Assembly: GCA_016928355.1 (NCBI GenBank)
Contig: JAFGKW010000036.1
Span: 1-64,000, forward strand
Origin: Methanomicrobiaceae archaeon
Lineage (GTDB): Archaea > Halobacteriota > Methanomicrobia > Methanomicrobiales > Methanomicrobiaceae
Length of the DNA: 64,000 nucleotides
Reading direction: 5' to 3'
A model generated the notes under the pieces. It was not told where the DNA came from. It did not search any database and saw only the letters and a list, made by a program, of their open reading frames with translations. Positions 42,590-52,196 of the stretch are shown here, piece by piece; the stretch's first letter is position 1, and each line of letters opens with the position of its first letter. The position numbers and the translations under genes were made by a program.

Positions 42590-43114
42590 ACTTTCAGGAT
42601 ATCTGTCTTTCAACAGAATTCAGACTGATTTACAGATTTTATTTTTTTAAATTATTGCGGTTTATTATTGCAGGTCAGCCGGGAGCGTCTGATCGATGAG
42701 AAATTATGCCAGCATGGCATGAGTTGTTGTTTATGGCCCAATTTCCAGCAATATGGATATATGAATAAGCTGTATCCGGAAGTTTTCTTAACCCGTTCAG
42801 GCATATTACAAGGTTCTAAATAAAAGAGCAGATCATAATAAATAATAGTTAAAAAAGCATACTAATTATAAAAAATAATAGAAAAAGTAGTAATTTATAT
42901 TAGCCGCCCCGATCAAAGCGACGGTAAATAAATTAATTATGATGTAAGTAAAAATTTATTGATAAGTAGGAAGCGGGATAATTGCAAATTATTCGCCCGG
43001 ATAGACTTTTAATAAAAGTGCATTGATTGGAATCGATAAAATTGCCCGTACAGGTATTTGATATGACAAAAGGGAAGACAAACAGGTATACCTTCTTCTT
43101 TGGGGGAAGATAGA
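42590..43114. other. Long AT-rich intergenic region before the pilus cluster
   Basis: 525 bases without a supported gene. The first part has a small perfect palindrome ATGCCA-GCA-TGGCAT (42706-42720); the rest is A/T-rich with several possible TATA elements (for example near 42885-42900 and 43003-43015). It likely carries the promoter and regulatory sites for the transglutaminase gene. No repeats or RNA genes were recognised. Confidence 0.5.
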
Positions 43115-44311
43115 ATGACTGTTCATCATGAGGAAGAATCAGAGCATTCCTTTATGGCATATAATGAAAGCCTGGTCATTAATAAAAACGGTGAAAAAAT
43201 AAAAATTGTCCGGGATTTTGAACATACAATTATCAGGAGTAAAGAGTTCGTTAACCTTGATGGAAACCTTGTGCCATTTCACCGCAAAAATTTTCCTTTC
43301 GATATCTATGATATTGAGTTTACAAAGAATGTAGAGAATGAGGAGCTGTTTGTTGACGGAAAGCAGCAAACTTTGAAACTCGTTCAACATATTCAAATCA
43401 AAAATGTTGAATATATTCTGTTTAATGGCAGTTATAAGGAATATTCTTCATTTAACCCTGTAAATTTTGGCAATGAAAAAAATGTAAAACCCAGGGATAA
43501 TAAAAAAATAATTGCAGCTGTGGCAGGAGTGGTTCTGGTAATATTTACAGTGGCCATCTTCTCTGCATTTGCAGGTGCATACCCTTCCCAGGATCAGTAT
43601 AAATCTGTCGAAACACAACCCTGCGTTTCTGCAGCGATATCTGAATCAAAACCGGAACCACCAATCCCCGGATTTTTTGAAAGATCATATTCATGGACGT
43701 ACAATGACCGGGCTGACAGAATGTTTTTGGGCGGCACGAGTTCGGACAGAACATATACAATGACAATATCCGTCTCTAAAAATTCATATTACCGCTCTAA
43801 GGACTCTGATCACTCAAGCCATTATTTTTCATCATATGTAAATGACACATTAAACCTGCAGGAAACAAAAACGATTGCCGACAGTATTCTTGAGATGGGA
43901 AAAAAATATGGATTTGGTAAATTTGAGAACGCGATGAATGCCGCATCTTTTGTTCAGCAATGTATTCCATATACCAAAGATGAGGTTTCAACCGGCTATA
44001 TGGATTACTGGCGTTATCCTGTTGAAACCCTTGTGGATAATGGTGGGGACTGTGAGGATTCATCAATTCTTCTGGCTTCAATACTGCAGGATATGGGATA
44101 TGAAGTCATTGTTATAGGTCTCCACACAGATGACCGGAATGGCCATGCAGCCGTTGCAATAAAAAATGTGGTAAACCCGATCTGCGGCAATTGCGCACAG
44201 ATTGAATACAATGGTGAGAATTACCTGTATCTGGAATCGACAAATACCAGCGAAATCGGATACATTCCTTATGAATATTACGGGGTGAACGCGTATGATG
44301 ATTTTGGATAA
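43115..44311 (+). CDS. Membrane-anchored transglutaminase-like protein
   Basis: 398 residues. A cytoplasmic-looking N-terminal domain (about 1-125, beta-rich) precedes one membrane segment (about 132-155: A-A-V-A-G-V-V-L-V-I-F-T) and an extracytoplasmic transglutaminase-like domain. The catalytic triad is visible: Cys in D-N-G-G-D-C-E-D-S-S, His in R-N-G-H-A-A-V-A-I, and an acidic residue in L-E-S-T-N. Such proteins crosslink, cleave or amidate proteins. GGGGGAAG 5 bases before the ATG at 43115 fixes the start (a TTG at 43100 is less likely). It lies 100 bases before the pilus-type operon and may process its substrates (inference). Confidence 0.8.
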   Translation: MTVHHEEESEHSFMAYNESLVINKNGEKIKIVRDFEHTIIRSKEFVNLDGNLVPFHRKNFPFDIYDIEFTKNVENEELFVDGKQQTLKLVQHIQIKNVEYILFNGSYKEYSSFNPVNFGNEKNVKPRDNKKIIAAVAGVVLVIFTVAIFSAFAGAYPSQDQYKSVETQPCVSAAISESKPEPPIPGFFERSYSWTYNDRADRMFLGGTSSDRTYTMTISVSKNSYYRSKDSDHSSHYFSSYVNDTLNLQETKTIADSILEMGKKYGFGKFENAMNAASFVQQCIPYTKDEVSTGYMDYWRYPVETLVDNGGDCEDSSILLASILQDMGYEVIVIGLHTDDRNGHAAVAIKNVVNPICGNCAQIEYNGENYLYLESTNTSEIGYIPYEYYGVNAYDDFG

Positions 44312-44411
44312 AACGGATGTTTTCTCACAAATAATCGATTTTAGAGAGATATTTTACACCAATTGCAGAAGTATACCGGTAAAATCCGGGTGCATTATAA
44401 AGGAGTGAAAA

Positions 44412-45338
44412 ATGACAGGAAACCAGGCCCCGGATATTGACCATTTAATAAAAATTCTTTCAATTATAGTTATCGCCACAGTAATCTTAGTTGCTGTATT
44501 GGGCGCTATTTTCGTCGTAAAAATGTTCACTGACGATGAAGCGGCTTCGGGGATGTCTGAAGCGCTGTCAACATCGGCAACGCCTCTTCCTGACGAACCT
44601 GATCCTGTAATTACGCCAATAAAGACTCCGCAAACAAGCGGAATAGATTCCGGTGAATATGAGAATCTCTCCGGGCGGACAATCAGGATGCCGGTTGATG
44701 CAAGTGCTGAAGATTCAGTAAAAGTGGTTGAGAGTATTATACCTGATGATCCTGCGTTTAAATCTGAAGAATTCAACAATACTGCAGCTGATTACACTCT
44801 TGCGATAGAATATTATCAGCTGCTTTACCAGAAGGAGTACACTTTTTTGTATAATTCCTCGAGCATTATTGCCACGGTGGGCAAAGGTCCGCTTGTTGTC
44901 TGTTATGATGTCTCAAATTTTGCTGTTACAAGCGGTAGTGGTACAGGCAGTACGATGAATACACAGGATCAGTATACAGATGAATCTTCAACTACAATTG
45001 AAGGCCTGCCTTATGAAAATCCATACTATTCATTTCTGGATATTGCAGTAACCGACACAAGTACAGGTGAAGTTGTGGCAACTGGCGGGTTTGGAAGAAC
45101 ACATCCGTCAACTGAAGAGCAATATCTCAAAATACCGTTGACCGGTGAATATCGAATCGACATGTACGGCAGCGGTCTCGATTTGGAACTTAGAATCCTC
45201 TCGGGAACGGTTCCTGAAAATCCCAATGCTATTGCTATTGATCCTAATATGAAGAATAAATATTCAATTGTGATCAGTGAAGACGAAACCGGGGAAACCG
45301 GGGCATCGTCTGAGCCGCCTATGGAGATGTGGTATTAA
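44412..45338 (+). CDS. Anchored extracytoplasmic protein of the pilus cluster
   Basis: 308 residues. A single membrane segment (about 15-37) follows a short cytoplasmic head; then comes an extracytoplasmic region with a Pro/Thr linker (about 55-90) and a beta-rich domain ending in W-Y. A four-residue repeat of E-T-G/G-E-T-G lies near the end. No enzymatic motif is seen. AGGAGTG six bases before the ATG is a strong ribosome binding site. The next gene, the secretion ATPase, starts one base after its stop, so they are co-translated. A structural or accessory role in the pilus machine is likely (inference). Confidence 0.65.
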   Translation: MTGNQAPDIDHLIKILSIIVIATVILVAVLGAIFVVKMFTDDEAASGMSEALSTSATPLPDEPDPVITPIKTPQTSGIDSGEYENLSGRTIRMPVDASAEDSVKVVESIIPDDPAFKSEEFNNTAADYTLAIEYYQLLYQKEYTFLYNSSSIIATVGKGPLVVCYDVSNFAVTSGSGTGSTMNTQDQYTDESSTTIEGLPYENPYYSFLDIAVTDTSTGEVVATGGFGRTHPSTEEQYLKIPLTGEYRIDMYGSGLDLELRILSGTVPENPNAIAIDPNMKNKYSIVISEDETGETGASSEPPMEMWY

Positions 45339-45339
45339 C

Positions 45340-47205
45340 ATGTCCTCTACAGCCTTTGAAATATCAGAAAACACAGAATACGTCGAAATATTTGTTGAAT
45401 CAAATGACTCTTTAGAAAATAATATAGCGACAGAATTATATCCGGCAACTGACGGGTCAGGAGAATCTGTGACAGAAGGATTTATAGCGCCTTCAGGTGA
45501 GGAAAAATCCACCGTCAGTTTGAAATCAGCGATAGATTTTTTTAAAGGCAGCCTTTTCAAAAATAGTTCAGGCAAACCGGAAAAAGATGTAAACAGAGAA
45601 GAAAAAGAGGGAATCCAAACCCCGGAAAAGAGTAAAACCAATATTTCAGAATATTTAAAAGATCGCTATACAATCCTGAGAAACTCTATAATACCGGAGA
45701 AAGCTGAATCCGGGGAACAGATTTTTTACCATTCAGATTATCCTGAAAAACCTGATATCAAACCAGAACTTTTACCTGATTCTGTCGAAGTCCTTGAATG
45801 CCACTGGCTCAATCCCCCTCATTCCTATGCATGCATATACGAGGATAGCAATAAAAATCTCTTTTATTCTGTATTCGAGCCTGAAATCTCGATGAAGGAG
45901 CGAATTATTCTTGAAGAGACCGACTCGCATCTTAAGAGCGTCCTGATATATGACAGTCCTGCCAGCCAGGTTCCCGGGAAGATAGACAGCCGGCAGATAT
46001 TCAGTATTGCAAGGAATTTTGATGACAAAATTCAGGAAGACAGGGTTGCGGTTATCGAGTATTACCTAAAGAGAAACTTCCACGGTTACGGAAAGCTCGA
46101 CCCGCTCATGAGAGACGAGAACATAGAGGATATTACATGCAACGGTTCAGGTATTCCCGTTTACCTGTATCACAGGAAATATGCTAATCTGCCGACGAAT
46201 CTGGTCTTCGAACCTTCAGAGATCAACAGGTTTGTCATGAAACTTGCACAGAAGGCCGACAAACAGCTTTCGCTTACGAGTCCTCTTGTTGATGCGGCTC
46301 TTCCCGGAGGTGCAAGGGCCCAGATCACCTATACCGATGTAGTATCCTCTAAGGGGAGTTCCTTTACGATCAGGAAGTTCCGTTCAGAACCTATGACACC
46401 TGCCGATCTCATCTATTACGGGACTTACGATTCGGAGATTATGGCCCTTATCTGGCTTGCGGTAGAGAACCGGAGGAGTATGATTGTAGTGGGGGGAACG
46501 GCCAGCGGAAAGACATCGACGATGAATGCGGTATCGCTCTTCATTCCGAGACATTCAAAGGTTGTCTCAATTGAGGATACGCGTGAGCTGTATATGCCTC
46601 ACGAGAACTGGCTCCCTATGAAGACAAGGGAGAGTGCGGCGGAATCGGGAAAAGGCAACGTCGATATGTTTTCCCTTCTTCGTTCGGCCTTAAGACAGAG
46701 GCCCGAGTACATCATTGTCGGAGAAGTCAGGGGAAAGGAGGCCCAGACACTTTTCCAGGCGATGAACACGGGGCATACGACCTATTCGACGCTTCATGCC
46801 GGTGGTGTTGAGCAGGCCGTAAACAGGCTGACCACAGATCCGATAAATGTCCCTGTTGCGATGTTCGGGGCGCTGGATCTTATCGTTATTCAGCAGCTCC
46901 AGTATGTAAAGGGGAGGATGGTTCGTAGATGTACCTCTTTAAATGAAGTGGTCGTAGAAAAGAGCAGGATCCGGTGGAATAAGATATTTGAATGGGACCC
47001 TGTCTCGGACTCCTTCAAAAAAACAGGCAACCATTCGATGGTTATCGAAGGTATTGCGTATATGCACGGCTGGTCGTACGAAGAGGCTCTTGAAGAGATA
47101 AGGCTCAGAAAACAGGTTCTTGACACCATGGTTACTGAGGATGTTCATCATTTCAGGGAGGTCTCCGGGAGAATCGAGAATTTCAGGCGGGAGTATGTTT
47201 ACTGA
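45340..47205 (+). CDS. Type II/IV secretion system ATPase (archaeal pilus motor)
   Basis: 621 residues. A variable N-terminal extension (about 1-200) precedes a GspE/TadA-type ATPase: Walker A G-G-T-A-S-G-K-T with Lys391, Asp box V-S-I-E-D-T-R-E-L-Y, Walker B Y-I-I-V-G-E-V-R-G, and His box G-H-T-T-Y-S-T-L-H-A. Subunits form a hexamer at the cytoplasmic face and drive pilin assembly or secretion. The frame opens upstream at 45277 inside the previous gene; the ATG at 45340 directly after that gene's stop is preferred. It overlaps the platform gene by 11 bases. Confidence 0.92.
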   Translation: MSSTAFEISENTEYVEIFVESNDSLENNIATELYPATDGSGESVTEGFIAPSGEEKSTVSLKSAIDFFKGSLFKNSSGKPEKDVNREEKEGIQTPEKSKTNISEYLKDRYTILRNSIIPEKAESGEQIFYHSDYPEKPDIKPELLPDSVEVLECHWLNPPHSYACIYEDSNKNLFYSVFEPEISMKERIILEETDSHLKSVLIYDSPASQVPGKIDSRQIFSIARNFDDKIQEDRVAVIEYYLKRNFHGYGKLDPLMRDENIEDITCNGSGIPVYLYHRKYANLPTNLVFEPSEINRFVMKLAQKADKQLSLTSPLVDAALPGGARAQITYTDVVSSKGSSFTIRKFRSEPMTPADLIYYGTYDSEIMALIWLAVENRRSMIVVGGTASGKTSTMNAVSLFIPRHSKVVSIEDTRELYMPHENWLPMKTRESAAESGKGNVDMFSLLRSALRQRPEYIIVGEVRGKEAQTLFQAMNTGHTTYSTLHAGGVEQAVNRLTTDPINVPVAMFGALDLIVIQQLQYVKGRMVRRCTSLNEVVVEKSRIRWNKIFEWDPVSDSFKKTGNHSMVIEGIAYMHGWSYEEALEEIRLRKQVLDTMVTEDVHHFREVSGRIENFRREYVY

Positions 47206-49006
47206 CAGTATTATCAGGTCTTTCATCAAATCCCTTGACTCTGTGGAGTTCCGGAAATCGCTCCGTGGCTCTCACCTTCCGGTGACAGGCAGCCAGTATA
47301 TTGCACTCACCCTGATGGCAACAATAATTGCCTTTCTTTCCGGTCTTATTTCAGTAATCTTATTATATATTCTTGAGATTGAGTTCAATATCTTCCCTTT
47401 TCTTTCGCAGGAGATATCAATGGCAATTGTCATTATTATCATCGTATGCCTTGTTTTTTCATTTGCATACTATTACCCTGTTCTCCTTGCACAGGGTAGA
47501 AAGACGAGGATCAACCTTGAACTGCCCTATGCCATCACATATATGCAGGCGATGTCCTCGACGATGACACTATACGGCATCTTTAAGAGTATCTATCAAA
47601 ATGAGGATCTTTACGGGGAGGTTTCTCATGAATGCGGGATGATTGTCAGGGATGTGGATCTCTTCGGCGAGGATCTCCTGACAGCAATGAAGAATACGCA
47701 GGAGATAACTCCCTCAAAGACATTTGGGGACCTTTTAAATGACGTTGCAATGGTCTTCCGGACAGGAGGAAGCCTTACCGATTTCTTTGCATCGAAGTCG
47801 AGCCATTACAGGCAGGTGGCCCAGCAGGAGATGGAGAACACCCTAAAGACCATCGAGATAATGGCCGAAATATATGTTACTGCATTTGTTGCAGGCCCGA
47901 TTGCAATAATGATAATGCTCGTCGCCCAGAACCTTTCAGGATCACAATCGGTTGAATATCTCATGCCGCTGATGTACTTCGGTCTCCCTGTAGGTGCGGC
48001 AGGGATGGTCTTTCTTCTCTATATCATAATGCCTCCCGACACACTGAAAATTACCAAAAAAGAGGTTGTCGGCAGTGAATATGACGGGATCCCGTGTGAG
48101 CCGGGAGATCTGAAGGATATTGATGACGCCTTTATAAAAAAGGTGGAATCAAGCAGGCAGTTCCTGAAGATGAAGGATATTCTCAAAAACCCGCTGCGAT
48201 ATTATATCTCTGATTATCAGTTTGGTCTTGTATTCGGGATGGCCGGACTCTGCATCGTCTCAATCCTGTACATGAACGGGACTATAGCCGGATATTTTCC
48301 GAAGTACACTTTTGAGGTTTTCATCTCAGTCGGGATAATCGCGTACCTGATCCCGATCGCCTTTGCTTATGAAGCAAGAAAGTGGTACCTGAACCAGTTT
48401 GAGGCACAGCTCCCCGAATTTCTTCGCGAGATCTCGGACATGAAGGATATGGGAATGACTCTCCAGAGTGCCATTCATATAATTGCCAACAGCAAAATCG
48501 GGGTTCTTTCATCTGAGATCAGGGTCGCCTCAGAGGAGATAAAGATGGGTACGAGCGTATCCGGTGCATTATCAAAAATGGAGGAGAGAATTGGTCTCGT
48601 ATCTGTAAAAAGAGCGATATCTCTTATTATAAAGGCCAGCGAGATAACCGATTATATCAGGGAGATACTGGCGATTGCCATTGGAGATATCGAGCATTAC
48701 CTGAAGATGAAGAATGAGCGTTTCGGGGTCTCATTCATCTATGTGGCCATTATCTACCTGTCGTTTGGCATATTCCTGTACTCGGCATACGAACTGAACA
48801 TATCATTTATCACGAGTTTTCAGGATTTTGACGTCCAGTTCGATACTGCCTCGAATATCCAGGATATGTTCAGGATATCCTTAATCCTCGGATTTTTCTC
48901 CGGGATTATGGCCGGTCAGCTCAGTGCGAACACCATACTTGCGGGACTTAAGCACACCGTGATATTCCTTGCGGTATCAATCGTGCTTTTCGTATATATT
49001 CTGTAG
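47195..49006 (+). CDS. TadC-like pilus assembly platform membrane protein
   Basis: 604 residues with two T2SF domains, each a cytoplasmic helical bundle ending in a membrane helix pair (first about 60-290, second about 330-595). Typical segments are L-P-Y-A-I-T-Y-M-Q-A-M-S-S and L-P-E-F-L-R-E-I-S-D-M-K-D-M-G. As in FlaJ/TadC of archaea, it would be the inner-membrane platform bound by the ATPase. GGGAG just before the ATG at 47195 and the 11-base overlap with the ATPase gene support this start over 47120. Confidence 0.9.
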   Translation: MFTDSIIRSFIKSLDSVEFRKSLRGSHLPVTGSQYIALTLMATIIAFLSGLISVILLYILEIEFNIFPFLSQEISMAIVIIIIVCLVFSFAYYYPVLLAQGRKTRINLELPYAITYMQAMSSTMTLYGIFKSIYQNEDLYGEVSHECGMIVRDVDLFGEDLLTAMKNTQEITPSKTFGDLLNDVAMVFRTGGSLTDFFASKSSHYRQVAQQEMENTLKTIEIMAEIYVTAFVAGPIAIMIMLVAQNLSGSQSVEYLMPLMYFGLPVGAAGMVFLLYIIMPPDTLKITKKEVVGSEYDGIPCEPGDLKDIDDAFIKKVESSRQFLKMKDILKNPLRYYISDYQFGLVFGMAGLCIVSILYMNGTIAGYFPKYTFEVFISVGIIAYLIPIAFAYEARKWYLNQFEAQLPEFLREISDMKDMGMTLQSAIHIIANSKIGVLSSEIRVASEEIKMGTSVSGALSKMEERIGLVSVKRAISLIIKASEITDYIREILAIAIGDIEHYLKMKNERFGVSFIYVAIIYLSFGIFLYSAYELNISFITSFQDFDVQFDTASNIQDMFRISLILGFFSGIMAGQLSANTILAGLKHTVIFLAVSIVLFVYIL

Positions 49007-49018
49007 GAGGCGTATTGA

Positions 49019-49456
49019 TTGAAGGAAAAAAATAATTGCAGGAACGGTCACGACGCAGTGTCTCCGGTTGTTGGAGAGATGCTTGTCCTGACGATGGTCC
49101 TGATACTTGCGGCGGTATTTTCATCATCTCTTTCAGGATTCATTCCTGATGACAGGCCGGAATCAGTAAATCTTGCAATATATGGCATTTACAATGTAAG
49201 TGAGGATGTCAATGTCACCATCTGGCACAAGGGTGGAGACCCCCTCCATCTCTCCGATATCAGGGTGATCTTCTCGGATAGCGACACCTATGCGGTTGTA
49301 AATTATCATACTAATATGACCATCAATGATGATCCTGATACCAGTGTCTTTCTTCCCGGTGATTTCATGGTTGTTGATCCGGGGAACGACGTTAAAGGGT
49401 GCAATGTCAGAATTGCAACATCAGATGCGGTTATCTTCACGGGGAAGGTGAAATGA
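49019..49456 (+). CDS. Archaeal type IV pilin-like protein (small)
   Basis: 145 residues. Short basic head, then D-A-V-S-P-V-V-G-E-M-L-V-L-T-M-V-L, the archaeal pilin N-terminus (class III signal, cleaved before the hydrophobic helix by an EppA/FlaK-type peptidase not in this window). A small beta-rich body follows. The start is TTG at 49019, with GGAGG 8 bases upstream just after the platform gene's stop. Its stop overlaps the next gene's ATG (ATGA), so both are co-translated. Confidence 0.85.
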   Translation: MKEKNNCRNGHDAVSPVVGEMLVLTMVLILAAVFSSSLSGFIPDDRPESVNLAIYGIYNVSEDVNVTIWHKGGDPLHLSDIRVIFSDSDTYAVVNYHTNMTINDDPDTSVFLPGDFMVVDPGNDVKGCNVRIATSDAVIFTGKVK

Positions 49457-50394
49457 GAAGGAAGGATGACGCAATTGCACCGGTGGTTGCGATGCTCCTG
49501 ATTCTTGCTGCAATCGTAACCCTGATCTCGATCTATAATTCAGGCTATATGCCACAGCTAAAGGAGGAGGCGGAGGTTGAGCACATTGCAGAGGTTGAGT
49601 CGGCCTTTATGGATTATGTCACATATATTGAGAATTCTGCAAGGGAGAAGAAAGGCGGCACTGTTTCCATACCGGTAAAGCTCGGCGGCGGGGATATATT
49701 TCTCTCGTCAATAAGATCAGGGGGGGCGCTTTCGGTTTCCGGGTGCAGTGATATTATCAGTATCTCCAATGAAAGTGAAGTCTTCATGAACGGAACTCTC
49801 TGTTCGCTGGAGTATGAGACTGTCGGGAACTTCTGGCATGACAGGGGCTATAACTGGAGTTATGGGATCGTCAATATATCTGAATTTTCGAATGAGATGC
49901 CACTGAGATTTGCCGGAATGGATGCCGCTTGTGATTTTATAGAGAACGATTCCGGTTTTTCAGGTTCTCTTGTAAATGTGGATTTCAGCGGAAGGCATTT
50001 CTCTGAATTCGACGCCGACGGCAACTTCACAGGCAGGACATATTACAACTGCACCGCAATATATGTCGATATCGTAAGAATTCAGGGAGATCCGGATTGT
50101 ATTTATGTATCGGGAAACGGGGATGCGATAATATCTATGGATACGGTCCTGTCACAGGAGCTGAACATGACAGGAAGATACCTTAACTTTAAGATGACCG
50201 ATATGGACGGTGAAGGAGTATTCCTGAAGAGATCCCTGCTTAATGGAATAAATACCGATCTTTACAGGATCAAAAGAGAGGGTTTTGCAAATATTGAAGG
50301 GGTCGACGGCGGCAATGACTGGTGCAGCATCATAAGCAACGATAATGTGCCGTTTCTTGTAAGGTTCGTCAATATCACCATTGCTGTGAGGTGA
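49453..50394 (+). CDS. Large pilin-like protein
   Basis: 313 residues. The N-terminus M-R-R-K-D-D-A-I-A-P-V-V-A-M-L-L-I-L is again a class III-type signal with a hydrophobic helix (about 8-30). The long body has several paired Cys and N-x-S/T sites for archaeal N-glycosylation (for example N-E-S, N-G-T, N-W-S, N-C-T). Larger than an ordinary pilin, it may be a minor or tip pilin or adhesin (inference). GAAGGTGAA precedes the ATG at 49453, overlapping the upstream stop. It abuts the convergent DUF5658-like gene with no gap. Confidence 0.8.
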   Translation: MRRKDDAIAPVVAMLLILAAIVTLISIYNSGYMPQLKEEAEVEHIAEVESAFMDYVTYIENSAREKKGGTVSIPVKLGGGDIFLSSIRSGGALSVSGCSDIISISNESEVFMNGTLCSLEYETVGNFWHDRGYNWSYGIVNISEFSNEMPLRFAGMDAACDFIENDSGFSGSLVNVDFSGRHFSEFDADGNFTGRTYYNCTAIYVDIVRIQGDPDCIYVSGNGDAIISMDTVLSQELNMTGRYLNFKMTDMDGEGVFLKRSLLNGINTDLYRIKREGFANIEGVDGGNDWCSIISNDNVPFLVRFVNITIAVR

Positions 50395-50748
50395 TCAGAG
50401 TATGACTATCTTCATATGAATAATATTCCAGGATATAACAAATATGTACCAGGCTGCTATTGCCATTACAGCAATAGTCCCGTATCTCTTTGTAATTTTG
50501 TCTGAGATATATGCCACAGCGGCAATCACGGAGAGGACAGCCATCTTAAGGGCGATATGAATTGCAGGGAATTCTACAAAGGGCCGCATAACTGCGTTCA
50601 TCTCGAACCCGCCGGAGGAAAGGATCACTTCTGTAGTAATCACATCCATCATGAAGAGAGCCCATAAAACCAACAGGCCGTACCAGAGGTAAGTAAAATC
50701 ACCGCCTCCGGAATTCCTGTAAACACGGACCCTTTTATGTGCACTCAT
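50395..50748 (-). CDS. DUF5658-like small membrane protein
   Basis: 117 residues, about three hydrophobic segments (near 22-40, 58-80 and 90-110). The pattern M-D-V-I-T-T-E-V-I-L-S-S-G-G-F-E-M-N-A-V-M-R is characteristic of DUF5658 proteins in archaea (function unknown). A GTG at 50757 also opens the frame. Its stop touches the pilin operon's last stop codon, so it is transcribed against it with no spacer and could form overlapping transcripts. Confidence 0.75.
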   Translation of the reverse strand: MSAHKRVRVYRNSGGGDFTYLWYGLLVLWALFMMDVITTEVILSSGGFEMNAVMRPFVEFPAIHIALKMAVLSVIAAVAYISDKITKRYGTIAVMAIAAWYIFVISWNIIHMKIVIL

Positions 50749-50894
50749 CTCTCTCACTCACTTTTTTCGGCGGGTTTCCCATGAAGTGCAATATATCGTC
50801 CCGGGATATATAATTAAGCCCTCTGGCAAGCTATAATTGAAATTAGGCTATAAATACGATTAATTATTACGAAAGTATAAAAGAGTATAAATTT

Positions 50895-51434
50895 TTAAGG
50901 ATTCTTTCCTGCCGCAACTGCCAGTGCGGCCAGAACACCTGCTATACCCAGCCAGACCGGAACAGGCGACTGTGTCGGCAGGGGTGTCGCTTCGTCCCCG
51001 GTCCGGGGAGCTTCGGTCATATCAGGTGTCGACTGTACCTGTGTCGGAACGGTTGTGGGTATCTTTGTCGGCGGGTTTCCCGTTACCGTGAATGCCTGGA
51101 GCAGGTTCGATGAACCCCCGTAGGAGTATTCTGAGTTCGGTGGAATGCTCATCGTGTACTCCCCGTCAGTCCATCCGGTGGTGTCAGCCTCGATATACCA
51201 TTCCCCGCCTTCCTGGATGGTGAAAGGAAGAGTTGCGACCTCTTTGTTACCCACGGTGGCTTTCCTGAAGAAGTTCATCTCAGTGGTAAAACCTGCCGGA
51301 AGTGTGCTTGTTCCTGTAATATAAAGGACCGATCCTGATTCAACTGTCGTAGGTGCTTCAAAATTAATTATATATGCGGATGCAGATCCTGCAAGAAGAA
51401 ACAGGCATAAAATCCCCGCTATAACTCTTTTCAT
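50895..51434 (-). CDS. Secreted DUF3821-like surface protein
   Basis: 179 residues. A cleavable signal peptide (M-K-R-V-I-A-G-I-L-C-L-F-L-L-A-G-S-A-S-A) precedes a beta-rich domain (F-E-A-P-T-T-V-E-S-G-S-V-L-Y-I-T-G-T-S) typical of the DUF3821-type surface proteins of Methanomicrobiales. A Thr/Pro-rich stalk (about 120-158) and one C-terminal membrane helix follow, so it is likely displayed on the cell surface. No catalytic motif. It is transcribed alone. Confidence 0.75.
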   Translation of the reverse strand: MKRVIAGILCLFLLAGSASAYIINFEAPTTVESGSVLYITGTSTLPAGFTTEMNFFRKATVGNKEVATLPFTIQEGGEWYIEADTTGWTDGEYTMSIPPNSEYSYGGSSNLLQAFTVTGNPPTKIPTTVPTQVQSTPDMTEAPRTGDEATPLPTQSPVPVWLGIAGVLAALAVAAGKNP

Positions 51435-51590
51435 ATTTGAATAATGGAATACGGGCGATATATATCTTGCCTATTACCGCTGTTGCCGTGGGCATTCATT
51501 GGTTTTTAGTCAAATAAAATCAATACAGATTCTTTGCGGAGTGTGTTCTGAATTAAAAGGAAAGCTGATGAGCGGGAATCCGCCGGGGGT

Positions 51591-52196
51591 ATGGACAGAA
51601 TTGCAAAGACGATCTTCAAACCGATATACCCGGTAATTGCAGAGAATGCGGTGAATGAAACAGGGATTCGTGAAGGAGTCTGCATAGATGCGGGAAGCGG
51701 GCCGGCATCGCTTGCTATTGCTATGACAGAATACCCCTTCAGGATCTATGCACTTGATCACTCGCCATTATCAAATGAAATCGCGGTGAGGAATATTGAG
51801 GAGGCCGGGCTTTCAGGCAGGATCACCGTGATTGAGGGAGATATTGAGGATATTCCGCTTGAATCAGGAATTGCCGATCTTATCGTGAGCAGGGGCTCGA
51901 TATACTTCTGGAAAGATCACGGGAAGGCATTTTCAGAGATCGAACGGGTTCTGAAATCCGGGGGAAAGACATACATCGGAGGCGGATTCGGGAATGCAGT
52001 TCTAAGGGACAGTATAGTCAGTGAGATGATCAGGAGAAATCCGAAATGGGAGGAGAAGTATAAAAGAAACACTTCGGATGATATGAGGCTGAAGTTCACC
52101 GGTGCAGTTTCAAAACTTAAACACTGTAATGTCCGTTATATCGACGACGATACCGGTTTCTGGATACTTCTTGAAAAGAGAGGAATTTTACAATGA
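51591..52196 (+). CDS. Class I SAM-dependent methyltransferase
   Basis: 201 residues. Motif I V-C-I-D-A-G-S-G-P-A-S, then an acidic motif Y-A-L-D-H-S, and motif IV region D-L-I-V-S-R-G-S-I-Y-F-W, typical of UbiE/MenG-like methyltransferases. Substrate unknown. The start lies close behind GGGGGT. Its stop overlaps the ATG of the frameshifted radical SAM gene (ATGA), so the two were a coupled pair and probably part of the FetAB-like operon downstream. It may modify a ligand of the same metal pathway (inference). Confidence 0.82.
   Translation: MDRIAKTIFKPIYPVIAENAVNETGIREGVCIDAGSGPASLAIAMTEYPFRIYALDHSPLSNEIAVRNIEEAGLSGRITVIEGDIEDIPLESGIADLIVSRGSIYFWKDHGKAFSEIERVLKSGGKTYIGGGFGNAVLRDSIVSEMIRRNPKWEEKYKRNTSDDMRLKFTGAVSKLKHCNVRYIDDDTGFWILLEKRGILQ

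Noticed and set aside
42706-42720. ATGCCA-GCA-TGGCAT palindrome in the spacer before the pilus cluster
   Set aside because: Short, single copy and about 400 bases from the next start; too weak to call an operator.
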